Assembly: GCA_963520375.1 (NCBI GenBank)
Contig: CAUQQF010000005.1
Location: 1 to 64,000 of the forward strand
Direction: 5' to 3'
Length of the DNA: 64,000 nt
DNA from: JABCPE02 sp963520375
Lineage (GTDB): Bacteria > Bacteroidota > Bacteroidia > Flavobacteriales > Weeksellaceae
In this document: positions 8,136-15,980 of the stretch, one piece after another
Layout: each line of letters begins with the position of its first letter
Numbering within the stretch: the stretch's first letter is position 1
The notes under the pieces: generated by a model
Databases searched by the model: none
Seen by the model: the letters and a program-made list of their open reading frames with translations, nothing else
What the model was told of the DNA's origin: nothing
Translations under genes and position numbers: made by a program

Positions 8136-8862
8136 TTTGTTCTTTTTTTAGAAGAAATCTGATAACTTCGGCAGCGGCATACAGCCCGAAAATAGCGGGC
8201 ATATAGCTGATAGTGCCGTAGAATGACTTTTTATAATTGCTGCCATCGGTCATTTTCAGGCTGTTTTCATCTTGAATTTCGGTGGAAAATACGCAGCGAA
8301 ATCCTTTGTGTATTTGTTCTTTTTTGAGTTTTTTTCTGATTTGTTTCGCCAAAAAACAGTTGTTGGTTTTGCTGATATCCCTTACCATTACCTTGCTTGG
8401 GTCGGTTTTTCCGCCTGCGCCCATTGCACTTACCAGCTTGATTTTCTTTCTTTTACAAGTGATGATGAGAGCCAGTTTAGGGCTGAGGCTGTCGATGCAG
8501 TCTAGAACATAGTCAAATTTTTCCTGCGTCAAAATCTCCTCCATTTGCTCTGGTTCCAGAAACTCATTGATTTTCTTTAAGTTAATTTTAGGATTGATAT
8601 CCAAAATTCTTTCGGCTACGACATCGGTTTTATTTTTGCCAATGGTAGAGTTTAGAGCGGGTAACTGCCTGTTAATGTTAGTGATATCCACCGTATCTCC
8701 ATCTACAATGGTTAAATTCCCAATTCCCGAACGCACCAAAAATTCTGCTGCGAAAGACCCTACGCCTCCGAGTCCAACTATCAGAATATTAGCGTTTTGC
8801 AGTCTTTCTATTCCTTCTTCTTTTATCAAAAGTTCAGTTCGCTGTAACCACTCATTCTGCAT
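8125..8862 (-). CDS. tcdA: tRNA threonylcarbamoyladenosine dehydratase (ThiF/E1-like)
   Basis: This 245-aa ThiF/MoeB-superfamily protein has an N-terminal ATP-binding Rossmann motif, IVGLGGVGSFAAEFLVRSG, near residues 29-47, followed by DGDTVDITNINRQ, the adenylation-site pattern of the family. The TcdA/CsdL subfamily cyclises t6A to ct6A at tRNA position 37 with ATP. The late KTNNCFLAKQIRKKLKK segment and SYMPAIFGLYAAAEVIR agree with TcdA. It overlaps rnpA, a partner in tRNA maturation. Subfamily assignment is by pattern recognition. Confidence 0.88.
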   Translation of the reverse strand: MQNEWLQRTELLIKEEGIERLQNANILIVGLGGVGSFAAEFLVRSGIGNLTIVDGDTVDITNINRQLPALNSTIGKNKTDVVAERILDINPKINLKKINEFLEPEQMEEILTQEKFDYVLDCIDSLSPKLALIITCKRKKIKLVSAMGAGGKTDPSKVMVRDISKTNNCFLAKQIRKKLKKEQIHKGFRCVFSTEIQDENSLKMTDGSNYKKSFYGTISYMPAIFGLYAAAEVIRFLLKKEQNEA

Positions 8863-8890
8863 AAATCAATTTTATTTCTTAATCAAATTT

Positions 8891-9532
8891 TTACTTTATT
8901 TCTATTTTTTCTCCACCAAATTTTGGTTCTTTTCCAATGAAAAAATCCACGAAAACTTTGGTTCTGGCAAGATATTCTCTAATTTTGGTTTTGATGCCTG
9001 CGTATTTATTTACATCTTTTGCATTAAACCCAAAAGCCTCTATTCCATTTTTTTGAGCCAAATAAACTGCTCTTTCATTGTGAAACTTTTGGGAAATAAT
9101 GATGTAGCTGTTTTGCCCAAAAATTTCTTTTGCCCTAACCACCGAATCCAAAGTCCTAAATCCTGCAAAATCTTCATAAATTCTATCCGCAGGAACTCCT
9201 CTGTTTATCAGTTCGTTTTTCATGTCTTCGGGTTCGTTGTAGTCCTTTCGGCTGTTGTCTCCGCTGACGATGATGTATTCTATTTTCCCTGATTTGTAGA
9301 GCTTTTCTGCGGCATCTATTCTGTAATAGAAATAGTAATTTTTATACCCACTTGGGAGGGTTTTAGATGTTCCCAGCAGCACGCCCACTTTTTGGCTGGG
9401 CAGTTTTTCAATGTCATCCGTTACAAAATTTTGGGTTTTGCTCTCTATTTCATAATTAGTCCAAAAACAAACCAAAATTCCCAGCAACAAGCCTCCCAAT
9501 ACCCAAAGGACAATTTTTTTAAATAATTTCAT
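8891..9532 (-). CDS. SanA/ElyC/YdcF-family membrane-anchored protein (DUF218), copy 1
   Basis: This 213-aa protein has one N-terminal membrane helix (residues about 7-25) followed by a DUF218 domain: VGVLLGTSKTLPSG, IIVSGDNSRKDYNEPEDMK, and YIIISQKFHNERA. SanA of E. coli is linked to envelope permeability and vancomycin exclusion at high temperature; the chemistry is not established. A second family member lies at 31251-31823. The gene sits between lspA and tcdA on the same strand with short gaps, probably in the same transcription unit. Confidence 0.85.
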   Translation of the reverse strand: MKLFKKIVLWVLGGLLLGILVCFWTNYEIESKTQNFVTDDIEKLPSQKVGVLLGTSKTLPSGYKNYYFYYRIDAAEKLYKSGKIEYIIVSGDNSRKDYNEPEDMKNELINRGVPADRIYEDFAGFRTLDSVVRAKEIFGQNSYIIISQKFHNERAVYLAQKNGIEAFGFNAKDVNKYAGIKTKIREYLARTKVFVDFFIGKEPKFGGEKIEIK

Positions 9533-9553
9533 TAAGTGTTTTTAATTTAAATA

Positions 9554-10186
9554 TTAAAACTCTCCGTTAGGAAAGGCTTTTTTTCTGAAAATGAACAAAA
9601 GCACACCTCCGACTGTAATTGCCGAGTCTGCAACATTAAATATATATCGGAAAAATTCCACATGCTGTCCTCCCACTAGAGGAACACCTTCTGGAACAGT
9701 GAAGTTAATCAGCGGGAAATGAAGCATATCCACCACACAGCCTCTCATGAAGCCAGAATATCCTTCTCCAAAGCCAGAAATGCCATCATAGCCTACCCAG
9801 CTGCCGATATCTTCTATAAAAACACTTCCACTATCAAAAATCATTCCGTAGAAAAGCCCATCAATAAGGTTGCCTATCGCTCCAGCAAAAATAAAACTCA
9901 TCGGAACAAGCAGATAGTTGCTGGCGCCTTCTTTTGTCCATTTTTTGAAATAATATGCCATTCCTAAAATCAATAAAATACGGAGTGAAATGAGCAGGTA
10001 TTTTCCGAAAATTCCACCAAACTGCATTCCGTACGCCATTCCTGGATTTTCTACGAAAGTGAGCCGAAACCAGTCCAGCCCGAAAACAGGAATGCTTTCG
10101 CCCAGATGAAAATGAGTTTTGATGTAAAGTTTGGATAACTGGTCTATGAGCAGCACCAGCGCTGTGATGAATATAATTTTTTTCAT
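9554..10186 (-). CDS. lspA: Lipoprotein signal peptidase (signal peptidase II)
   Basis: LspA cleaves the signal peptide of diacylglyceryl-modified prolipoproteins in the inner membrane. The 210-aa protein has four membrane segments and both catalytic aspartates, in IGNLIDGLFYG and FNVADSAITVG. It is longer than the E. coli enzyme (164 aa) because of an insertion of about 40 residues between the two aspartates, which I associate with Bacteroidota. Several lipoproteins in this window (for example the 207-aa protein upstream and BamD) would be substrates. Confidence 0.95.
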   Translation of the reverse strand: MKKIIFITALVLLIDQLSKLYIKTHFHLGESIPVFGLDWFRLTFVENPGMAYGMQFGGIFGKYLLISLRILLILGMAYYFKKWTKEGASNYLLVPMSFIFAGAIGNLIDGLFYGMIFDSGSVFIEDIGSWVGYDGISGFGEGYSGFMRGCVVDMLHFPLINFTVPEGVPLVGGQHVEFFRYIFNVADSAITVGGVLLFIFRKKAFPNGEF

Positions 10187-10240
10187 GAAACTAAATGTTT
10201 TGTACCATTTTTAAATTGTAAAATCATGTTTGATTAGTTT

Positions 10241-10864
10241 TTATGGGGAATATGTTTTTAAAAGGCGTTCAACGGCTGTCTGCTTAAAATCTTTAAAACT
10301 TGTAAGAACATTATTGTCAATTAAGTAAAATGTAGAACTTACACGCGGGAAATACTCCTCGTGTCCATCGGGGTATTCATTGACTCTATGGTAATAATAT
10401 TGAGAAAATATTATGGTTTTCCCTTCTACATTCCACAGGTAGGCAGAATACCCCGTTACCCTTCCTTCATCATTTTTTGAGGGAGTAGGTAATAATGTTT
10501 TTGGAGTGTTGTATTGTTTTTTTAAATAACTAAACATTTTATTACCAATCTCCTCTTCCTCTATTTTAATTATAATTCCTGATGTCTTTTGTTCGGAAGC
10601 ATTATTGAACAATATTTTCACTTTAGATAAAGGAATCTCTTCTTTATTAGTGTTTTGGAAATTAACATCTCCAAAGCTAAAATGTATCATTTCTTCGGTA
10701 AAAGCACATGGTAATGTCGTGGCTATATCTTCATCTTCCATTTCAAATTTTACACCATTAAAAATTTCTTTATAACTCGAAGAAAAATCTACTTTTTCAA
10801 GGTCTGTTTTTTTTGTGCAAGACAAAAATAAAAGACTTATAAGTGTAATGACAATTGTTCTCAT
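10241..10864 (-). CDS. Putative lipoprotein of unknown function
   Basis: This 207-aa protein opens with a lipoprotein signal, MRTIVITLISLLFLSCTKK, whose Cys16 would be lipidated. The mature part is polar with short alternating beta/alpha text; no domain is recognised. It lies between the dksA-like gene and lspA on the same strand. A strong inverted repeat separates it from the dksA-like gene, so it may have its own transcript or be attenuated. Confidence 0.7.
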   Translation of the reverse strand: MRTIVITLISLLFLSCTKKTDLEKVDFSSSYKEIFNGVKFEMEDEDIATTLPCAFTEEMIHFSFGDVNFQNTNKEEIPLSKVKILFNNASEQKTSGIIIKIEEEEIGNKMFSYLKKQYNTPKTLLPTPSKNDEGRVTGYSAYLWNVEGKTIIFSQYYYHRVNEYPDGHEEYFPRVSSTFYLIDNNVLTSFKDFKQTAVERLLKTYSP

Positions 10865-10886
10865 TTTAGTTGGTCAAATTAAGTAA

Positions 10887-10910
10887 GAGAGCTAAGATAT
10901 CTTAGCCCTC
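10887..10910 (-). terminator. Long inverted repeat after the dksA-like gene (terminator or attenuator)
   Basis: The core GCTAAGATATCTTAGC (10891-10906) is a perfect 16-base palindrome, extended by four pairs on each side with one G-U pair. It lies just past the dksA-like stop. The following tract is pyrimidine-rich but not a clean T run, so it may act only as a partial terminator or an RNA 3'-end stabiliser. Confidence 0.5.
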
Positions 10911-10922
10911 ATAGTGTGATAT

Positions 10923-11300
10923 TTACCGCTGCATGTTTTTCGCTTCTATGCTCAGTGTAGCGTGTGGAACGGCTTTCAGTCGCTCTTTGTCTATCAGTTT
11001 CCCTGTTACACGGCAGATTCCATAAGTTTTGTTTTCTATACGGATGAGTGCGTGTTTCAGGTCACGGATGAATTTTTCCTGTCTACCTGCCAGTATCGCA
11101 TTTTGTTCTTTGCTGAGCGTTTCTGCTCCTTCTTCAAAGGCTTTGAATGTAGGCGAGGTGTCATCTGTCCCGTTGTTTTGGTCATTGATGAAACTTTCTC
11201 TTAATAGGGCTAAATCTTTCTCTGCCTTCTCTATTTTCTGCTGGATTATAGCCTTAAACTCCTGCAAATCGGCATCGCTGTACCTTGTTCTTTCTTCCAT
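10923..11300 (-). CDS. TraR/DksA-family RNA polymerase regulator without zinc ligands
   Basis: DksA-type proteins enter the RNA polymerase secondary channel and modulate transcription with (p)ppGpp. This 125-aa protein has an N-terminal coiled coil with an acidic tip region (NDQNNGTDDTSP, residues 39-50) and a C-terminal zinc-finger-like region (YGICRVTGKLIDKERL). Of the four zinc cysteines only the first is kept: C96-x2-T99 and S117-x2-A120 replace C-x2-C and C-x2-C. It therefore resembles zinc-independent DksA2-type proteins. It lies 38 bases downstream of ileS. Confidence 0.9.
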   Translation of the reverse strand: MEERTRYSDADLQEFKAIIQQKIEKAEKDLALLRESFINDQNNGTDDTSPTFKAFEEGAETLSKEQNAILAGRQEKFIRDLKHALIRIENKTYGICRVTGKLIDKERLKAVPHATLSIEAKNMQR

Positions 11301-11338
11301 TTTGTTATCAATTAGTCGTTTTTAGTTGTTTTAAATTT

Positions 11339-14300
11339 TTATACTCTGTTTATATTTATTTTGAAATATACATCATTGATTTCTATTTCATCAGCTTGAG
11401 AAAGTGAATCTACAAACTCTATTTTATTTGCCAATACTTCTGCAGAAATGTAAGAATTATTAGCATTGATTTCTGACTTAAACGGATTATTCTCCTCTAA
11501 TTGTATAGAAATTCTATCCATCAGGTCAAAATCTTTATCTTTTCTAAGGTTTTGAACACGGTTCACGAATTCTCTTGCCACACCTTCTGCTCTGAGTTCA
11601 TCAGTTACAGTAAGGTCTAAAGCTACAGTTATTCTGCCCTCGCTGGTTACTGTCCATCCTGGGATGTCTTTGGTCAAGATTTCCACATCATCGATGGTAA
11701 TTTCGTGTCCTGCGATGTTCATTTTTCCTTCTTTTTCAAGGGTTGCTATCTGCTCAGAACTCATTGCAGAAATTTCTGCTCCCACAGCTTTCATGTCTTT
11801 GCCTAGTTTTGCTCCTAAAACCTTAAAGTTAGGTTTGATTTGTTTCACAATCAGTGTAGAAGCCTCTTCAGCGTTGATGAGCTGCAGTTCTTTCACATTT
11901 ACTTCTTGTTTGATTAAATCTGCTACGGCTAAAATCTGGTTTTCAGTTTTCTTATCCAAAACAGGAATCATCACTTTTTGTAGTGGCTGACGAACCTTGA
12001 TGTTTTCTTTCTTTCTTAATGAAAATACCATCGAAGTGATAGACTGTGCCAGATGGGTTTTCTCCACCAAATCTGCATCTATTCGGCTTTTGTCTGCTAC
12101 TGGGAAGTCTGACAAATGAACGCTTTCAGCTTTGTCTTTTCCTGTCACGGCATTTAGGTCTTGATACAGCCTGTCCATGAAGAACGGCGCTATCGGTGCA
12201 GAAAGTTTTGCCACAGTATCCAGACAAGTGTAAAGTGTCTGATAAGCAGAGATTTTGTCCTCCGTGTAGTCACCTTTCCAGAAACGGCGGCGGCAGAGTC
12301 TCACATACCAGTTAGACAAGTTATCATTCACGAAAGTATTGATGGCTCTTGCTACTTTCGTAGGTTCATAGTCTTCGTAGAAAGCTTTTACTTCCTTGAT
12401 TAAGATATTTAATTCGGACAAAATCCATCGGTCAATCTCTGGTTTGTTCTGTACTTCTGCTTCTTCGTATTTAAAGCCGTCTACATTGGCATAAAGCGCA
12501 AAGAAAGAGTAAGTGTTATAAAGCGTTCCAAAGAATTTTCTACGAACTTCATCGATTCCTTCAATGTCAAATTTTAGGTTTTCCCACGGATTGGCATTAG
12601 AAATCATGTACCAGCGCGTAGTATCTGGGCCATATTTCGCCAAAGTTTCGAATGGGTCTACGGCATTGCCCAGTCTTTTGGACATTTTTTGTCCATTTTT
12701 ATCTAAAACTAATCCATTGGAAACCACATTTTTATAAGCCACAGAATCAAAAACTGCTGTTGCAATCGCATGAAGCGTGTAGAACCAGCCACGCGTTTGG
12801 TCTACTCCCTCCGCTATGAAATCCGCAGGGTAAGCCTTGTTTTGGTCGATAAGTTCCTTATTCTCAAAAGGATAGTGCAGCTGAGCATAAGGCATCGCAC
12901 CAGAGTCAAACCAAACATCTATCAGGTCGCTTTCTCTCTTCATCGGTTTTCCGCTGTCAGACACTAAAATAATCTCATCCACAATGTTCTTGTGAAGGTC
13001 TATTTTAGCGTAGTTTTCATTAGACATATTACCGATTTCAAAGCCTTTGAACGGATTTTCGGACATTAACCCAGCGGCTACGGATTTTTCTATCTCGTTG
13101 ATTAGTTCCTCTACAGAACCAATGATTTTTTCCTCTTTCAAATCCTCTGTTCTCCAGATAGGAAGCGGAATTCCCCAGTATCTAGAGCGGGATAAGTTCC
13201 AGTCATTTACATTTTCCAGCCAGTTCGCAAAACGCCCTTCACCAGTAGCTTTTGGCTTCCAGTTGATGCCTTTGTTTAGCTCTACCAAACGATTTTTTAC
13301 CTCGGTCATTTTCACAAACCAAGAATCCAGCGGATAGTACAGGACAGGCTTGTCCGTTCTCCAGCAATGAGGGTAGGAGTGACTATATTTTTCTACCTTA
13401 AAGGCTTTATTTTCAGTTTTTAAAAGGATGGCAAGTTCCACATCCCAAGATTTTTCAGGAGCGGTACCGTTATCGTAGTATTCGTTTTTAATGTATTTTC
13501 CTGCGAAAAGTTCAGGAATATTTTCTCCTTTGATGAATTTTCCTTGTAAATCGACTAATGGCACAAGGTTGTCATTTTCATCTTTCACGAGCATCGGTGG
13601 AACACCAGCTTCTTTCGCTACACGGGCATCATCCGCACCGAAAGTCGGCGCTGTATGCACGATTCCTGTTCCGTCCTCGGTAGTAACGAAATCTCCTGCG
13701 ATTACACGGAATGCTTTTTCAGGGTTTTCTGCTGGAAGGAACCACGGAACGAGCTGTTCGTAGGTAGTCTCGACCATATCAGAACCTTTGAATTCGGTTA
13801 AGATTTCGTAAGGGATTTTCTTCTTGCTGTCGTTATTGTGATTGTTTTGGAACGAAGAAAATTCGCCTTCATCAGAAGTTTCAAAATATTTATTCCCAAA
13901 TTGTTTATTTACCAATGCTTTAGCAAGGATAATATTGATAGGCTCAAAAGTATATTGATTGAAAGTTTTAACCAAAACATAGTCAATGTCCGCACCCACA
14001 GTCAGCGCTGTGTTAGAAGGCAATGTCCATGGCGTAGTGGTCCAAGCAAGGATGCTCAGATTTTCAGTATTTGAGATTTTAGACTGAAGCGCAGGGCTAA
14101 GGTTTTTTACCTTAAACTGAGCTACGATAGTCGTGTCGCTCACATCGCGGTAAGTCCCTGGCTGATTGAGCTCGTGCGAAGAAAGCCCTGTTCCTGCCTT
14201 TGGAGAATATGGCTGGATGGTGTAGCCTTTGTAAAGTAAATTTTTATTGTAAAGCTGTTTCAGAAGCCACCAAACAGACTCCATATATTTTGGTTCGTAG

Positions 14301-14752
14301 GTGATGTATGGATTTTCCAAATCTACCCAGTAACCTATTTTTTTGGTAAGATCATTCCAAATGTCTGTGTAGCGCATCACCGCATTACGACAGGCTTGGT
14401 TGTATTCTTCTACGGAGATTTTTTTACCGATGTCTTCTTTGGTAATTCCAAGTTCTTTTTCTACGCCCAGTTCCACAGGAAGACCATGCGTGTCCCAGCC
14501 TGCTTTACGAAAAACCTGCTTACCATTTTGAGTTTGAAAACGACAGAAAATGTCCTTGATAGTCCTTGCCATCACATGGTGAATACCAGGGAGACCATTA
14601 GCAGAAGGGGGGCCTTCGTAGAATACGAATTCTGGGTGTCCTTCACGGATTTCTACCGACTTGTGGAAAGTGTCATTATTATGCCAAAATGCTGCTATGT
14701 TTTCGGCAACATTTATCAAATCAAGGTTCTTATATTCATTGAATTTAGCCAT
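11339..14752 (-). CDS. ileS: Isoleucyl-tRNA synthetase, IleRS2 type with swapped GIHH signature
   Basis: This class I synthetase charges tRNA-Ile. The 1137-aa length and overall text fit the long, eukaryote-like IleRS2 type. The first signature motif, normally HxGH, reads GIHH (residues 56-59, within ANGLPGIHHVMART), a swap of positions one and three. The second signature KMSKR is intact (residues 689-693). The CP1 editing domain (TTPWTLPSNTAL), the WDTHGLPVE segment and the C-terminal anticodon-binding region are present. IleRS2 enzymes resist mupirocin, and GxHH forms have been reported as hyper-resistant. It is followed by the dksA-like gene on the same strand. Confidence 0.97.
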   Translation of the reverse strand: MAKFNEYKNLDLINVAENIAAFWHNNDTFHKSVEIREGHPEFVFYEGPPSANGLPGIHHVMARTIKDIFCRFQTQNGKQVFRKAGWDTHGLPVELGVEKELGITKEDIGKKISVEEYNQACRNAVMRYTDIWNDLTKKIGYWVDLENPYITYEPKYMESVWWLLKQLYNKNLLYKGYTIQPYSPKAGTGLSSHELNQPGTYRDVSDTTIVAQFKVKNLSPALQSKISNTENLSILAWTTTPWTLPSNTALTVGADIDYVLVKTFNQYTFEPINIILAKALVNKQFGNKYFETSDEGEFSSFQNNHNNDSKKKIPYEILTEFKGSDMVETTYEQLVPWFLPAENPEKAFRVIAGDFVTTEDGTGIVHTAPTFGADDARVAKEAGVPPMLVKDENDNLVPLVDLQGKFIKGENIPELFAGKYIKNEYYDNGTAPEKSWDVELAILLKTENKAFKVEKYSHSYPHCWRTDKPVLYYPLDSWFVKMTEVKNRLVELNKGINWKPKATGEGRFANWLENVNDWNLSRSRYWGIPLPIWRTEDLKEEKIIGSVEELINEIEKSVAAGLMSENPFKGFEIGNMSNENYAKIDLHKNIVDEIILVSDSGKPMKRESDLIDVWFDSGAMPYAQLHYPFENKELIDQNKAYPADFIAEGVDQTRGWFYTLHAIATAVFDSVAYKNVVSNGLVLDKNGQKMSKRLGNAVDPFETLAKYGPDTTRWYMISNANPWENLKFDIEGIDEVRRKFFGTLYNTYSFFALYANVDGFKYEEAEVQNKPEIDRWILSELNILIKEVKAFYEDYEPTKVARAINTFVNDNLSNWYVRLCRRRFWKGDYTEDKISAYQTLYTCLDTVAKLSAPIAPFFMDRLYQDLNAVTGKDKAESVHLSDFPVADKSRIDADLVEKTHLAQSITSMVFSLRKKENIKVRQPLQKVMIPVLDKKTENQILAVADLIKQEVNVKELQLINAEEASTLIVKQIKPNFKVLGAKLGKDMKAVGAEISAMSSEQIATLEKEGKMNIAGHEITIDDVEILTKDIPGWTVTSEGRITVALDLTVTDELRAEGVAREFVNRVQNLRKDKDFDLMDRISIQLEENNPFKSEINANNSYISAEVLANKIEFVDSLSQADEIEINDVYFKININRV

Positions 14753-14833
14753 TTTCTTATCGTTTTTCTAAAAAATTTAGTTGCGAATATAATATTTTTT
14801 CGGAGAAAAAAGATATAATTTTGTAATAATTTT

Positions 14834-14864
14834 TTTGTCTTACCATAAAAAACTTATACTTTTG
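14834..14864 (+). promoter_or_regulatory. Predicted promoter for the DUF3078 gene
   Basis: TTTG (14834-14837) and TACTTTTG (14857-14864) are separated by exactly 19 bases, an ideal Bacteroidota promoter. The ATG at 14870 is 6 bases past the -7 box, implying a nearly leaderless transcript. Confidence 0.65.
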
Positions 14865-14869
14865 CAACG

Positions 14870-15976
14870 ATGGTAAAAAAAATACTCATTTCTGTATTAT
14901 TCAGCATTTCGGTGATGGGATTTGCTCAAAAAAATCCATTGAAATACAAGATTGACTCCATCAATCAGAAAAAATGGGATTCTACGGCGGTTAATTTGGA
15001 TAGTTTGAATACTCCCAAATTGGTAAAACTGAATATAAAAAAGAAGGATACCATTATCCTTAGAAATCAGGAAGATAAACAAGGAGAGCTTCCTGTGACG
15101 CCGTATTTACTCATGAACACTTATCGTGAGAGGTCTTGGTTTTTCTATGGACAGAACAACTTGATTTTCAATCAGTCTTCGTATTCCAATTGGAATACAG
15201 GAGGGGATAACAGCATCGGTGTTATTGGCAGGATAGATTATTCGTTGATTTACAAAAATGGAAAGCATTTTTGGGATACTCATGCCAAGATGGGCTATGG
15301 AATGGTTTCTGACAGAAAAGAGAGACTCAGAAAAACGGAAGATTACCTCAATGTTTCCTCTGACTATGGCTATGATTTGGGTAGCCAATATTACCTTTCT
15401 ACAGGTTTCCAGTTCTTGTCTCAGTTTTCGCCGGGATACTATTATTCTTCGGGGAAGAAAGTGAAATTTGAGGACAGAATTTCGCGATTTATGGCGCCTG
15501 GGTATTTGAATGTCGGTCTTGGGGTTTTGTATAATCCGAAGGAGAATTTCCAAGTGATACTCAGACCTATCAATGCTAAATTAACTTTCGTGCTGGACAA
15601 ACACCTTCAGAAAAAAGGAAGATATGGGCTAGAACATGATGGGCAGAGCATAAAAAGCGAAATGGGAGCAATGCTTAATGTGATTCATCGTTGGAAGATT
15701 TATAAGGATATTTATTTTACCAATCAGCTAAATTTATTTAGCAGCTATACTTCTCACCCTGAAAGAGTGGATATCGCATACACAGGAACATTGAGCTTGA
15801 AATTTAATAAATTCATAACCACTACATTCAATATTGATTTGGTATATGACCATGACCAAGTACAGAAAATCCAAATGAAGCAGGTTTTGGGAGTGGGTAT
15901 TTATTATAGATTAGGAGTAGAAAACAAAGAAAAAAACATCAGAAAAGATAAAATAAATAAAGTAAAACCTTTCTAA
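14870..15976 (+). CDS. DUF3078 outer-membrane-type protein
   Basis: This 368-aa protein has a signal peptide (MVKKILISVLFSISVMGFAQ) and the DUF3078 pattern SYSNWNTGGDNSIGV with later WDTHAKMGYGMV. The repeated amphipathic aromatic strands and the final VYDHDQVQKIQMKQVLGVG suggest an outer-membrane beta-barrel. The family is widespread in Bacteroidota and has no established function. It has its own predicted promoter, and mutL follows after 4 bases, so mutL is probably transcribed from here. Confidence 0.85.
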   Translation: MVKKILISVLFSISVMGFAQKNPLKYKIDSINQKKWDSTAVNLDSLNTPKLVKLNIKKKDTIILRNQEDKQGELPVTPYLLMNTYRERSWFFYGQNNLIFNQSSYSNWNTGGDNSIGVIGRIDYSLIYKNGKHFWDTHAKMGYGMVSDRKERLRKTEDYLNVSSDYGYDLGSQYYLSTGFQFLSQFSPGYYYSSGKKVKFEDRISRFMAPGYLNVGLGVLYNPKENFQVILRPINAKLTFVLDKHLQKKGRYGLEHDGQSIKSEMGAMLNVIHRWKIYKDIYFTNQLNLFSSYTSHPERVDIAYTGTLSLKFNKFITTTFNIDLVYDHDQVQKIQMKQVLGVGIYYRLGVENKEKNIRKDKINKVKPF

Positions 15977-15980
15977 AAAT

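Noticed and set aside
8567..9292. A 241-codon plus-strand frame across the tcdA and SanA-like genes
   Set aside because: It spans two well-supported minus-strand genes and their gap and has no recognisable domain.
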